This document shows, piece by piece, positions 8,624 through 17,900 of a stretch of 64,000 bases of DNA. The translations under genes were made by a program, and so were the position numbers. Under the pieces are notes generated by a model. That model worked only from the letters and a program-made list of their open reading frames with translations. It had not been told where the DNA came from and did no database searches. The number at the start of each line of letters is the position of its first letter. Within the stretch, counting starts at the first letter, position 1. Source of the DNA: Minwuia sp048007105 (GTDB taxonomy: Bacteria > Pseudomonadota > Alphaproteobacteria > Minwuiales > Minwuiaceae); NCBI RefSeq assembly GCF_048007105.1, contig NZ_CP180352.1, positions 3,844,001 to 3,908,000 on the forward strand, in the 5' to 3' direction.

Positions 8624-9500
8624 GCTCCTCCTCCAGGCCGGCGAAGTTGCCGATCGGCAACCGGATGTAGCGCCGGCCGTTTTCCTCCCCGGGCGGCAGC
8701 GCTCCGGCCCGGATGTTGACCTGCACCGCCGGCAGGATCAACCGCGGCAGGCTCAGACCGGCGTCGCGGCTGGCGCGCATCTCGACGAACTCATCCTCGC
8801 CGATCCCGTCGCGCATGTGGATGTTGGCGCGGCGCTGTTCCGCGACCGTGGTCTCGAAAGCCAGTTCCCTTCCGCCGGGCCGGTAGTCGTGGCAGGTGAA
8901 CAGCCGCGTCGCCGGCGGCAGATCCAGGATCCTGCGCACTGAGCGGTAAAGCACCCGCGGGTCGCCGCCCGGGAAGTCGCAGCGCGCAGAGCCGAAGTCC
9001 GGCATGAACAGGCAGTCGCCAACGAAGGCCGCGTCGCCGATGACGTAGGTCGAACAGCCCGGCGTGTGGCCCGGCGTCGAGAGCACCCGGCAGGTCAGTT
9101 CGCCGATGTCGAAGCTGTCGCCTTCGTAAAGCAGGATATCGAACTGGGAGCCGTCCAGCGCGACATCGTCAGCGCCGTAGAGATCGGCAAAAAGCGGGAG
9201 GTTCATGCGGACGCCCGCGCCGATGCACAGCGGAACGCCCAGCTTCCGCTTCAGTCGCAGGCCCGACGTGGCGTGATCGGCATGGAGATGAGTCTCGAGG
9301 ATGCGCACGACCTCCAGGCCGTCGCGCGCCACCGCCGCCAGCACCGGCTCGACCGGTGCTTCGGAAAAGGTGGCGCCGACGAGGTCGATACCCAGAACCG
9401 GATCGATGATGACCGCCTTGCCGGTTGCCGGATCGCTGACGAGATAGGTGATGGTATCGGTGTCGGGATCGTGAAACCCCTCGACATGCGGCGCGCCCAT
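8607..9500 (-). CDS. MBL-fold hydrolase, persulfide-dioxygenase-like (ETHE1/Blh type)
   Basis: A 297-residue metallo-beta-lactamase-fold protein. It has THLHADHATSG (the HxHxDH motif), TPGHTPGCSTYV, the metal-ligand Asp in FVGDCLFMPDFG, and a late His in FTCHDYRPGG. The HADHATS, DFGSARCDFPGG and CHDY signatures group it with ETHE1-like glutathione-persulfide dioxygenases (Blh/PDO), which oxidise sulfane sulfur using mononuclear iron. The 60-residue C-terminal extension (RLILPAVQVNIRAG) is also seen in this subgroup. It overlaps a transglutaminase-like gene; neither a rhodanese nor a BigR-type regulator is adjacent, so the sulfur role is inference from motifs. Confidence 0.8.
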   Translation of the reverse strand: MGAPHVEGFHDPDTDTITYLVSDPATGKAVIIDPVLGIDLVGATFSEAPVEPVLAAVARDGLEVVRILETHLHADHATSGLRLKRKLGVPLCIGAGVRMNLPLFADLYGADDVALDGSQFDILLYEGDSFDIGELTCRVLSTPGHTPGCSTYVIGDAAFVGDCLFMPDFGSARCDFPGGDPRVLYRSVRRILDLPPATRLFTCHDYRPGGRELAFETTVAEQRRANIHMRDGIGEDEFVEMRASRDAGLSLPRLILPAVQVNIRAGALPPGEENGRRYIRLPIGNFAGLEEEHEPDI

Positions 9501-9538
9501 GCCGTCTCCTCCCTGTTTTCACACAGGAAATATGGAGA

Positions 9539-10234
9539 TTAGTCCTCTCTTGCGCCACCCCGAAAGCCGGTCGCGACCAGATAGCTCTCTGCCGAATCTT
9601 TCCGGCTGGCGTCAGGCTTGGCGAATTTCACGTCGGCGAAGTCGCGCTTCATCAGTTCGACGAACTCGTTCTGTCCCCCGCCCTGCAGCAGCTTGACGGC
9701 GAAACGGCCGCCGGGCCGGAGCACCTGGCGGGCAAAGTCGTAGGCCAGTTCGGCCATCGCCATGATGCGCAGATGGTCCGTCTGCCGGTGCCCGGTCGCA
9801 GGCTGGGCCATGTCGGAGAGCACCGTATCCGCCTGACCGCCGAGCGCGTCCATGACCTTCCGGTCGGCGTCCTCTTCGGTGAAGTCGAGCTGCATGACCT
9901 CGACGCCGGCGATGGGTTCCATTTCCAGGATATCCACTGCCAGCACGAAGCCGTCATCGCCGACGACCTTCTGCGCCACCTGCGACCAGCCGCCCGGCGC
10001 CGCGCCCAGATCGACAACGCGGTCCCCCTTGCTGACAAGTCCGTATCGTTCATCGAGCTGCAGCAGCTTGAAGGCGGCTCGGGACCGCCAGCCCTGGGCC
10101 TTCGCCTCGGCGACATAGGGGTCGTTGAGCTGCCGTTCCAGCCAGCGCTTGGAGGAAAGCTTGCGCCCGCGCGCCGTCTTCACCTTCTGATGCAGTTGCC
10201 GGGCGCCGCCGCCCGGACCGGTTTTCCGCGCCAT
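9539..10234 (-). CDS. rlmE: 23S rRNA 2'-O-ribose methyltransferase
   Basis: A 231-residue RrmJ/FtsJ-family enzyme that methylates the 2'-OH of U2552 in the 23S A-loop. Visible features are the basic N-terminus, YVAEAKAQGWRSRAAFKLLQ with a K/R-rich face, the SAM motif VVDLGAAPGGWSQVAQ, the catalytic Asp in TVLSDMAQPATG, and the catalytic Lys in GGRFAVKLLQGGG. The start is ATG 10234, 5 bases after the ppx stop, so the two are translationally coupled. Length and motifs match the family fully. The upstream extension of this frame runs through ppx and is not coding. Confidence 0.95.
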   Translation of the reverse strand: MARKTGPGGGARQLHQKVKTARGRKLSSKRWLERQLNDPYVAEAKAQGWRSRAAFKLLQLDERYGLVSKGDRVVDLGAAPGGWSQVAQKVVGDDGFVLAVDILEMEPIAGVEVMQLDFTEEDADRKVMDALGGQADTVLSDMAQPATGHRQTDHLRIMAMAELAYDFARQVLRPGGRFAVKLLQGGGQNEFVELMKRDFADVKFAKPDASRKDSAESYLVATGFRGGARED

Positions 10235-10239
10235 GACCG

Positions 10240-11229
10240 TCAGGCCCGGATTGCCGCGGCCGGCTGCGCGTCGTTCTGCATCAACTGCAGCAGGATGCCT
10301 TCGCGCAGACCGCGGTCGGCGACGGTGATCTCCTCGGCCGGCCAGAGGTTCAGGATCGCCTGCAGGATGGCGCAGCCGCCGACCACCAGATCGGCCCGGC
10401 CCGCGCCGACACACGGATGCGCCGCACGTTCGCTCAGGCTGAGCTGGCGCAGATGATCGGAAATCTCGGTCATGCGGTCCGCCGGCATGGTCAACCCGTC
10501 CACGGCCTGGCGGTCGTAGCGCACCAGTTCCAGATAGACGCCGGCCAGCGTGGTGACAGTCCCCGACGTGCCGAGCAGGCGGTATCCGCTCTGCAGCAGC
10601 TGTTCCTGCGCCGTCCGGAAGGGCCGCATCATCTCCTCCGCGGACCGGACCATGGCGCTGTAGGCTTGATCGTCGACATGCACGCCGCCGAAGCGTTCGG
10701 CGAAGTTCACCACCCCCACGGGGAAGGACTGATAGGTCGACAGCCGGTGCTCGCCCATCGGCATGGACTCGGCCAGCGCGATCTCGGTACTGCCGCCGCC
10801 GATGTCGAACACCAGCGTCGTTTCTGCCTGCCCCTGCATCAGGGACCGGCATCCGGCCAGCGCCAGAGCGGCCTCCTCCGCTGCGTCGATGATTTCCAGC
10901 CTCAACCCCGTCGCCCGCTTCACCCGCTCGACGAATTCCGGCGCATTCTCGGCCGAGCGGCAGGCCGCCGTCGCCACGCAGCGGACGTCCCAGCAATGGT
11001 TGCGGGCGATCTTGTCGGCGCAGACGGCCAGCGCCTCGACAGTACGGGTCATCGCCGGCTCGGCCAGCCTGCCGGTCTCGGCAACGCCCTCGCCCAGCCG
11101 GACGATACGGGAATAGGCGTCAACGACCCGGAATCCCTTGCCTTCCGGGCGCGCGACGAGCAATCGGCAGTTGTTGGTGCCGAGGTCGATGGCGGCGTAG
11201 CTGCGGCGTCTGAAACGGTCGTCGGCCAC
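10240..11229 (-). CDS. Ppx/GppA-family exopolyphosphatase / pppGpp phosphohydrolase
   Basis: About 329 residues of the ASKHA-fold Ppx/GppA phosphatases, which hydrolyse polyphosphate or convert pppGpp to ppGpp. Phosphate-1 loop YAAIDLGTNNCRLLVA lies near the N-terminus; FDIGGGSTEIAL is the phosphate-2 loop; GTSGTVTTLAG is the adenosine-side motif. The length is that of the short alphaproteobacterial form without the C-terminal HD-like domain. I prefer GTG 11229 because an AGGAG box lies about 10 bases upstream. GTG 11238 lies almost on top of that box. Sequence alone does not separate Ppx from GppA. It is translationally coupled to rlmE downstream. Confidence 0.9.
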   Translation of the reverse strand: MADDRFRRRSYAAIDLGTNNCRLLVARPEGKGFRVVDAYSRIVRLGEGVAETGRLAEPAMTRTVEALAVCADKIARNHCWDVRCVATAACRSAENAPEFVERVKRATGLRLEIIDAAEEAALALAGCRSLMQGQAETTLVFDIGGGSTEIALAESMPMGEHRLSTYQSFPVGVVNFAERFGGVHVDDQAYSAMVRSAEEMMRPFRTAQEQLLQSGYRLLGTSGTVTTLAGVYLELVRYDRQAVDGLTMPADRMTEISDHLRQLSLSERAAHPCVGAGRADLVVGGCAILQAILNLWPAEEITVADRGLREGILLQLMQNDAQPAAAIRA

Positions 11230-11366
11230 GCTGCGCACACTCCTCGGGCGGTTGAGTTCGGAACACCCGACGATAGCAAGTCCCGCGCGGGCTTGTTAAG
11301 CCACAACAAGAGGGCGCGCCCATGTTGACAGCAGCGGCGACCTTGCCTAGATAGCGGCTCCGCCGT

Positions 11367-11440
11367 TGGGGGATCGTCTAATGGTAGGACAGCGGACTCT
11401 GACTCCGTCAATCTAGGTTCGAATCCTAGTCCCCCAGCCA
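11367..11440 (+). tRNA. tRNA-Gln (anticodon CTG)
   Basis: A 74-base cloverleaf with encoded CCA. The acceptor pairs TGGGGGA with TCCCCCA, the anticodon loop is centred on CTG (flanks GGACT...), and the T-arm is GGTTCGAATCC. It decodes CAG. Confidence 0.95.
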
Positions 11441-11525
11441 CTTTTCCGCAAAATCTGCACGGCATGGACGCCCATGGACGCCCCGCATCAGCGGTGCCAA
11501 GCCCGTCCCGAACGGCCGTCCGGAC

Positions 11526-11819
11526 TCAGCCGCCCATGCTCCACGGATGCACCGCCGGTTTTGCGTCGGGATGGCTGGTCAGGTAGTGGTGCAGCACATG
11601 AAGCAGTTCGCGCGTCCGGGGCCTGTCCGCCCGTTGCTGCGCCGCCCGGATGTCATCGATGATCATCGTGCAGATGTGCTCGAACCCGCCCTGTTTCTGG
11701 ACCAGGTAACGGGCGAGACCTGCGGCAACTTCCTCCGGCACTTTCTCATGCTCGGCGATGGCCAGGATCTCTTCCTCGGTCAGGCCGCTCAACGCAATGC
11801 AGTCTTCAAGCGATATCAT
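11526..11819 (-). CDS. Conserved small helical protein behind an FNR-type site, unknown function
   Basis: 97 residues, acidic and predicted mostly helical. It has the segment GLTEEEILAIAEHEKVPEEV, then a helix ending LARYLVQKQGG, a conserved-looking MIIDDIRAAQQR, and a C-terminal LLHVLHHYLTSHPDA. There are no membrane segments or metal motif apart from the His pair. I recall similar small proteins in alphaproteobacteria near micro-oxic genes but cannot name a family. A GGAGG box lies 8 bases before ATG 11819. An FNR/FixK-type palindrome and a candidate -10 sit upstream at activator spacing, so low-oxygen induction is the best available clue to its role. Confidence 0.7.
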   Translation of the reverse strand: MISLEDCIALSGLTEEEILAIAEHEKVPEEVAAGLARYLVQKQGGFEHICTMIIDDIRAAQQRADRPRTRELLHVLHHYLTSHPDAKPAVHPWSMGG

Positions 11820-11857
11820 GACGGTTCCTCCAGCATATTTTCTTGATTAATCAGAGG

Positions 11858-11899
11858 AGAGTACGGCGCTGCCACCGCCATGATCTTGACTTGAGTCAA
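11858..11899 (-). promoter_or_regulatory. FNR/FixK-type site and -10 element for the 97-residue gene
   Basis: A perfect 14-base palindrome, TTGACTTGAGTCAA, at 11886-11899 matches the TTGA-N6-TCAA consensus of the Crp/FNR family. On the minus strand a TACTCT hexamer (11858-11863) would put transcription start near 11851, so the palindrome centre would be at about -41.5, the class II activator position. A second small palindrome, TGATTAATCA, lies at 11844-11853 near the start. Confidence 0.65.
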
Positions 11900-11972
11900 A
11901 TGCCGGAGCGGTGTGCTTCCGGCTCCGGGACACCGGTGTTGCGAAGGTTGATGCCCCGGCCTTGTGTTCTTT

Positions 11973-14900
11973 CTAGAACAGATCGGCCTCGTCGACGCCT
12001 GTCACGCCGATGAGGGCGGCAGTGGCGCCGGTGGAGAAGGTGATCATGGTGTCGTCGGTGCGGCCGTCGCCGTCGGCGTCGGCATCGGCGATGGACTGGA
12101 TGGCGATGTCGGTCAGCCAGAGCGCGTCCTCGCCCACCGTGAAGTCGGTGATGACGTCGTGGCCGGCGGTGTCGAACGCACCGATGAAGCGGAAGTGGTC
12201 GGAACCGCTGCCGCCGGTCAGGGTGTCGTTGCCGTCGCGGCCTTCCAGCGTGTCGTTGCCTGCGCCGCCGAAGAGCTGGTCGTTGCCCTCCTGTCCGACC
12301 AGGCGGTCGCGGCCGGCGCCGCCGAAGGCGATGTCATCGTCGGTACCGCAATAGAGTGCGTCGTCGCCATCGCCGCCCCAGAGCATGTCGGCGCCGTCCC
12401 GGCCGATCAGCGTGTCCGCGCCGTCGCCGCCATAGAGGCTGTCATTGCCGACCCAGCCGTCGAGACGGTCGTCGTCGGCGCGTCCTTCCAGCCCGTCATT
12501 GCCATCCCCACCGTCCAGCGTGTCGTCACCGGCCTCGCCGACCATCCAGTCGTTGCCCGCACCGCCCGAGGCGCTGTCTGCGCCCTCGCCGGCATAGACC
12601 CGGTCATCGCCGTCGCCGCCGTCGATCGTGTCCAGGCCGTCGCGGCCGATCAGCGTGTCGTTGTCCGCCCCGCCGGCGATCAGGTCGTTGCCGGAACCGC
12701 CATCGACCCGGTCATTGCCGGAACCGCCGTCCAGCGTGTCGTCGCCGGCATCGCCGTAGACGCTGTCCGCGCCGGCGCCGCCATCGGCGTTGTCATTGTC
12801 CGCGCCGGCCATCAGCAGGTCCTGGCCGTCCCCGCCCGAGAGGCTGTCGGCGCCGGCATCGGCATAAAGCCGGTCGTCGCCCGCATCGCCCGACAGCGTG
12901 TCGGCCCCCGACCGCCCGATCAGCACGTCATTGTCGGCGCCGCCGTCGAGCAGGTTGTCGCCCTCGCCGCCGTCCAACCGGTCGACGCCGAGCCCGCCGA
13001 ACAGCCGGTCGTCGTCTTCCTGCCCGTAGAGACGGTCGGCGCCGTCGCCGCCGGTCAGCGTGTCGTTGCCCAGGCCGCCCAGCAGATCGTCGCGGCCGCC
13101 GCCGCCGTCGAGGCTGTCCGCATCCGCGCCGCCATCGAGCCGGTCGATGCCCTCGCCGCCCAGCAGCGTGTCGTTGCCGTCCTGGCCATACAGGCGGTCG
13201 TTCCCGGCCAAGGCCGACAGGCTGTCCGCCCCGGTCCCTCCCTCCAGGATGTCGATGCCCTCGGCGCCGGTCAGGACGTCGTCGCCGTCCTCGCCCTTAA
13301 GGACATTGCCGCCGGCCTCGCCCAGCAGCGTATCGTTGCCCGCGCCGCCGCGCACATAGTCGTTGCCCGTCCCCGCCTGCAGCAGGTCGTGGCCCGCGCC
13401 GCCGAAGATCTGGTCCTGCCCCGCGCCGCCCGAGACCGTGTCGTCGCCGTCGCGGCCCTGGATGATGTCGCCGTCGTCGCCGCCGTCGATCAGGTCATTG
13501 CCAGCCCCGCCATCCATCCGGTCGCTGCCCGAGCCGCCAAACAGCGTGTCCGCGCCGCCCTCGCCGGCCATGATGTCATTGTGGACGCCGCCATCCAGCG
13601 TGTCGGCGCCCTCGCCGCCCTGCATGCGGTCGTTGCCGTCGCCGCCGAACAGTTCGTCCGCGCCGTCGCCGCCATAGATGAAGTCGACGACCGCGCCGCC
13701 CCAGATGCGGTCGTCGCCGCCGTCGCCGCGGAGGTAGTCGGCATCCGCGCCGCCATAGATCACGTCATTGTCGTCCTGGCCGTAGAGCGAGTCCCGCCCG
13801 CCATCGCCATGCAGCTCGTCCGCCCCGCCACGGCCCAGGATGAAGTCCCAGCCGTCATTGCCGCGCAGGCGGTTGCCGTCATGGCCGCCATAGACCGTGT
13901 CGGCCGCGTTCGAGCCGTCGACATTCTCGATGCCGATCAGCCTGTCGCCGTCGGCGCCGTCGCCGCCGAACATGTTGATGAAGACCGACCCGGCCGCGCC
14001 CGAATAGTCCGCCGTGTCGATGCCGTCGCCGCCGTCCAGCGTGTCCGGCCCGTCGCCGCCGGCCAGCCAGTCGTCGCCCGCGCCGCCGGCCAGGCTGTCA
14101 TTGCCGGCCTCGCCGATCAGCGTCTCGGCGCCATCGCCGCCGATGCGCAGATGATTGCCGCCGCCGGCCTGCCCGTCGACCCGGGCGGTCCAGGCCCCGA
14201 AGCGGATGGTCTCGACATCGGCGGAGACCGTGTCGCTGCCCTCGCCGCCCACTGTGTCGGTCACCGTCAGCGAGCCGTCGCCATTCGCCGCGATGACGTA
14301 GTTCCCCACAGCCCCGTCAAACACCGCCGTATCGATGCCCGCGCCGCCGAACAGCAGGTCATTGCCCGAACCGCCGCTCAGCGTGTCGTCGTCCCCGTGG
14401 CCGGCCAGCGTGTCATCGCCCGCGCCGCCAAAGAGTTCGTCATCATTGCGGCCCGCGGAAAGGAAGCCGCCGGACAGCAGGTCATTGCCGTCGCCGCCGG
14501 ACAGCGTGTCGTCGCCCTCGCCGCCATCCAGCGTGTCGTCGCCGGCGCCGCCCAGCACGGAATCCTCGCCATCGCCGCCAAGGAGGCTGTCACTGCCGGT
14601 CCCGCCGTCGACAGTGTCGTCCGCGTCGCCGCCATCCAGCGTGTCGGCGCCCGCGAGTCCGGCAATCAGATCGTCGCCGGAGCGGCCGTCCAGGCTGTCG
14701 GCCCCGGCGCTGCCCGCCATCGTGTCCCGGAAGCCGGAGCCGAACACGGCCTCGACCCCGGTCAGGACATCCGTGTCGCCATGGCCGTTGACGACCGTGC
14801 CGGTGGCCATGTCCAGGCTGATCGCGCTGTCCGAGCCGGCATAGGAGACCGTGTCGCTGCCCGCGCCGCCGTCCAGCGTGTCGTCGCCACTGGACCCGGG

Positions 14901-17900
14901 CTGGGCTTCGGACCAGCCGCGCAGCAGATCGTTGCCGTCGCCGCCGGACAGCAGGTTGGCGTTCGCGTCGCCGGACAGGTCGTCGTCATGGCGGGAGCCG
15001 ACGACATGCTCGATGCCGAGGAGAACGTCATTGTCCCCGTCCGCCTCGGCATGCTGCGACGCCAGTGCGACGGTCATCCCCTGGCTGGCGTAGGAATAAT
15101 CCGCAAGGTCGATGCCGGCGCCGCCATCCAGCGTGTCGTCGCCGCGGCCGCCGTATAGCGTGTCGTCGCCCTCGTCGCCGAGCAGGCTGTCGCGGCCCTC
15201 GCTGCCTTCGAGCAGATCGTTCCCGCCGCCGCCGTCGAGCGTGTTGTCGCCCGCCACGCCAGCCAGCACATCATCGCCCTCGCCGCCGGAGAGCGCGTCG
15301 TCGCCAGCGCCGCCGTAGAGCGTGTCGTAGCCGAAGCCGCCATCGATGACATCGTTGCCGGCGCCGCCATAGATCCGGTCCGTACCGGCCCCGCCGTCCA
15401 CGGTGTCGTTGCCGGCTAGGGCGGAGATGGTGTCGGCGCCGTCGGTGCCGGTGAGGGGATCGTCCTGGGCGCTGGGCGCGTAGCTCACGCCGGTGAGGCT
15501 TTCGATGCCGGCAAGCTGGTAGGTCGCGCCATCGGCGATGACCGTGTTGCTGTCGGCATGGAAGACCGCATCGGTGGCGAAGGAGAAATCGGCCGTGTCG
15601 ACGCCTTCGCCGCCGTCGACCAGCCCGCCGCCCGCGCCCGGATCCAGCAGATCGTCGCCGGCCCCGCCATACAGGCTGTCCGCGCCTGCCCCGCCGTTCA
15701 GCGTGTCGTTGCCGTCATTGCCCAGCAGGCTGTCGTCGCCGGCGAGACCATCGACCGAGTCGTCGCCGCCAAGCGCGTCGATGGTGTCGGCGGCGGCGGT
15801 GCCGGCGATCGTGTCGGCGGCGTCGCTGATCGGCGGCGTCACACCGATCACGTTCTCGATGGAAACAAGCTGGTAGACCTCGCCGTCGGCGATCACCGTC
15901 AGCCCGTCGTCGGACAACACCGCTTCGGTTGCAAAGGAGAAATCGGCCATGTCGAGGCCGTCGCCACCGTCGAGCAAGCCGCCGCCTGCGCCGCCGGATA
16001 TCAAATCGTCTCCCGATCCGCCAAACAGCGAGTCGGTCCCGTCGCCCCCGAAGATGGAATCGTCGCCTCCTCCACCGTCTAGACGCTCGGCTGCATCAGA
16101 TCCGATAATCAACTCGGAGGTGGTATCGCCGACCAAAGGCGTTCCGTTACCCAAGCCATACAAGATTGAAGTCGCTTCGGTGCTGCCGTCAGTCACGCCA
16201 GCAAGCTGCTCGACACCCCGTATTTGAACAATGTGACCGTCCGCGATCACCGTTTGAGAAGCACGGTCCACCACAACAGTGTTGGCGAAGGAAAAATCAG
16301 CAGTGTCGTATCCTGCTCCACCATCAATCGTTCGCGTGTGGGCACCAGCGATGAAAAAGTCCGCGCCGTCACCCCCAAACAAGCTATCCGCGCCGCCCCC
16401 GCTGACCAGGGTGTCGTTATCGTCACCGCCAAACAAGGAGTCATTGCCAGAACCGCCATCGAGGCGATCAGCGCCAGCGCTTCCGACCAAGATATCGTTC
16501 CCGGAACCACCCTCCAGAAGATCGAAACCGTCTCCACCATCAAGAGAGTCATCGCCACTACCGCCATAGATCCTGTCATCATCGTCCGAAGCCAGGAGCG
16601 TGTCGTTTCCACGACCGCCGAACAGACGGTCATCGCCGCCGAGGTCGCCAGAAAAGAGGTCGTCGCCCGCGCCAGCGCTAACGAAATCGGAGCTTGCCGA
16701 GCCGCCAAAGACATCGTCGCCGCTCGTGCCCTGAACTGGCGCGCCTGGAATTTCAAGGAAATCGATGAAGAAATCTTCGGAAATTTCGTCCGGCGTGACA
16801 CCTTCGAGCACAATCATGTGAGTGTCATCGAAGTAAACAAGCGTCCCGAGTGGCCCATAGCCTCCGTATGCGGCATCAATCTGAAGCTGCTCGAAGGTTG
16901 CGCCGGCCACACCTATTTCTATCCGATCAGCGTCGGGATCGAATCCCCGAACAACCGTTGCCTCAGTTACAAAAGCGTTGTGGCGTTCCTCATAGGTAAA
17001 GGTTCCCGCGCCGCGCATGGAAAATACGTCTGCGCCTTCGCCACCGGAAACGAGATCTTTGGAGCCACCACCAATTATGGTGTCATTCCCATCTCCGCCC
17101 ACAATATTTCCGATTTCATCTCCGCCGACCAACAGGTCATCGCCGTCATCGCCCAACAGCAAAACCGGGATCATCCGATCCCCTGTATCGCTGTTCTGGG
17201 AGACAAGAATCACGTCGTCGCCGGCCCCGCCCTGCAGCGATAGCTGGCCCCGGGTGCGGTCACGTTCAAAGTCGGCAAAAATGATGTCATCGCCATCGCC
17301 GCCATCGACAACTCTGGTAACAGGGACGCCGATCAGCCAATCATGTCCTTCGCCGCCGAAAAGCGAACCGGTGACGCCTATGTCACCGGTTCGCAGCGTG
17401 TCTGATCCGCTTCCACCAAACTGCTCATCGATAATGATGTAGTTCGGGCCGTCCGCGGGCGCCTCGAAGAACGTCTCGTCGTCTCCGGCGTCACCGTGGA
17501 ACTCGGTATATCCCCGGTAGGCTCCCTCGAATATGTCATCCCCATTGCCGCCAAAAATTGTGTCGTTGCCATTTTGGTAGTTCGAAGATGGGCTATGGCG
17601 GAACAGGTCGTCGCCATCACCGCCGAACATCACATCGTCACCCTCTCCAGGCAGGAACACATCGTCGCCGTCGGTGCCCGCAATTGTCTCGAGGGAAGAG
17701 GATCGTCCGGAAACGGTACTGCCTGGCAACGGCGCACCGTCGTCGGGCAATTCTCCCGCGTCTGGCATCACCACGGCAGCCGCGACTAGATCGAGATCAT
17801 CTTCAAGAAGTTGTCCGCCAACGTACCCGGCAAGGAGCACATTGAAATGATGACCCACAGACACGACCAGCCCGTCTGTGGCGCTCGTTTGGATTACATC

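Noticed and set aside
10235..10996. Fusion of rlmE with an upstream domain
   Set aside because: The extension is just the wrong frame of ppx; RlmE has its own ATG right after the ppx stop.
11964..15158. A 1064-residue frame on the plus strand opposite the RTX region
   Set aside because: It is the antisense reading of the GGxGxD repeats. Its own protein is Val/Ala-rich with no domain, and the minus-strand frame has a protease, P domain and secretion signal.
12150..15900. DNA tandem repeats that could suggest a CRISPR array
   Set aside because: Repeats are 18/27-base and continuous in a protein frame coding GGxGxDxLx. There are no unique spacers of constant length and no cas genes.
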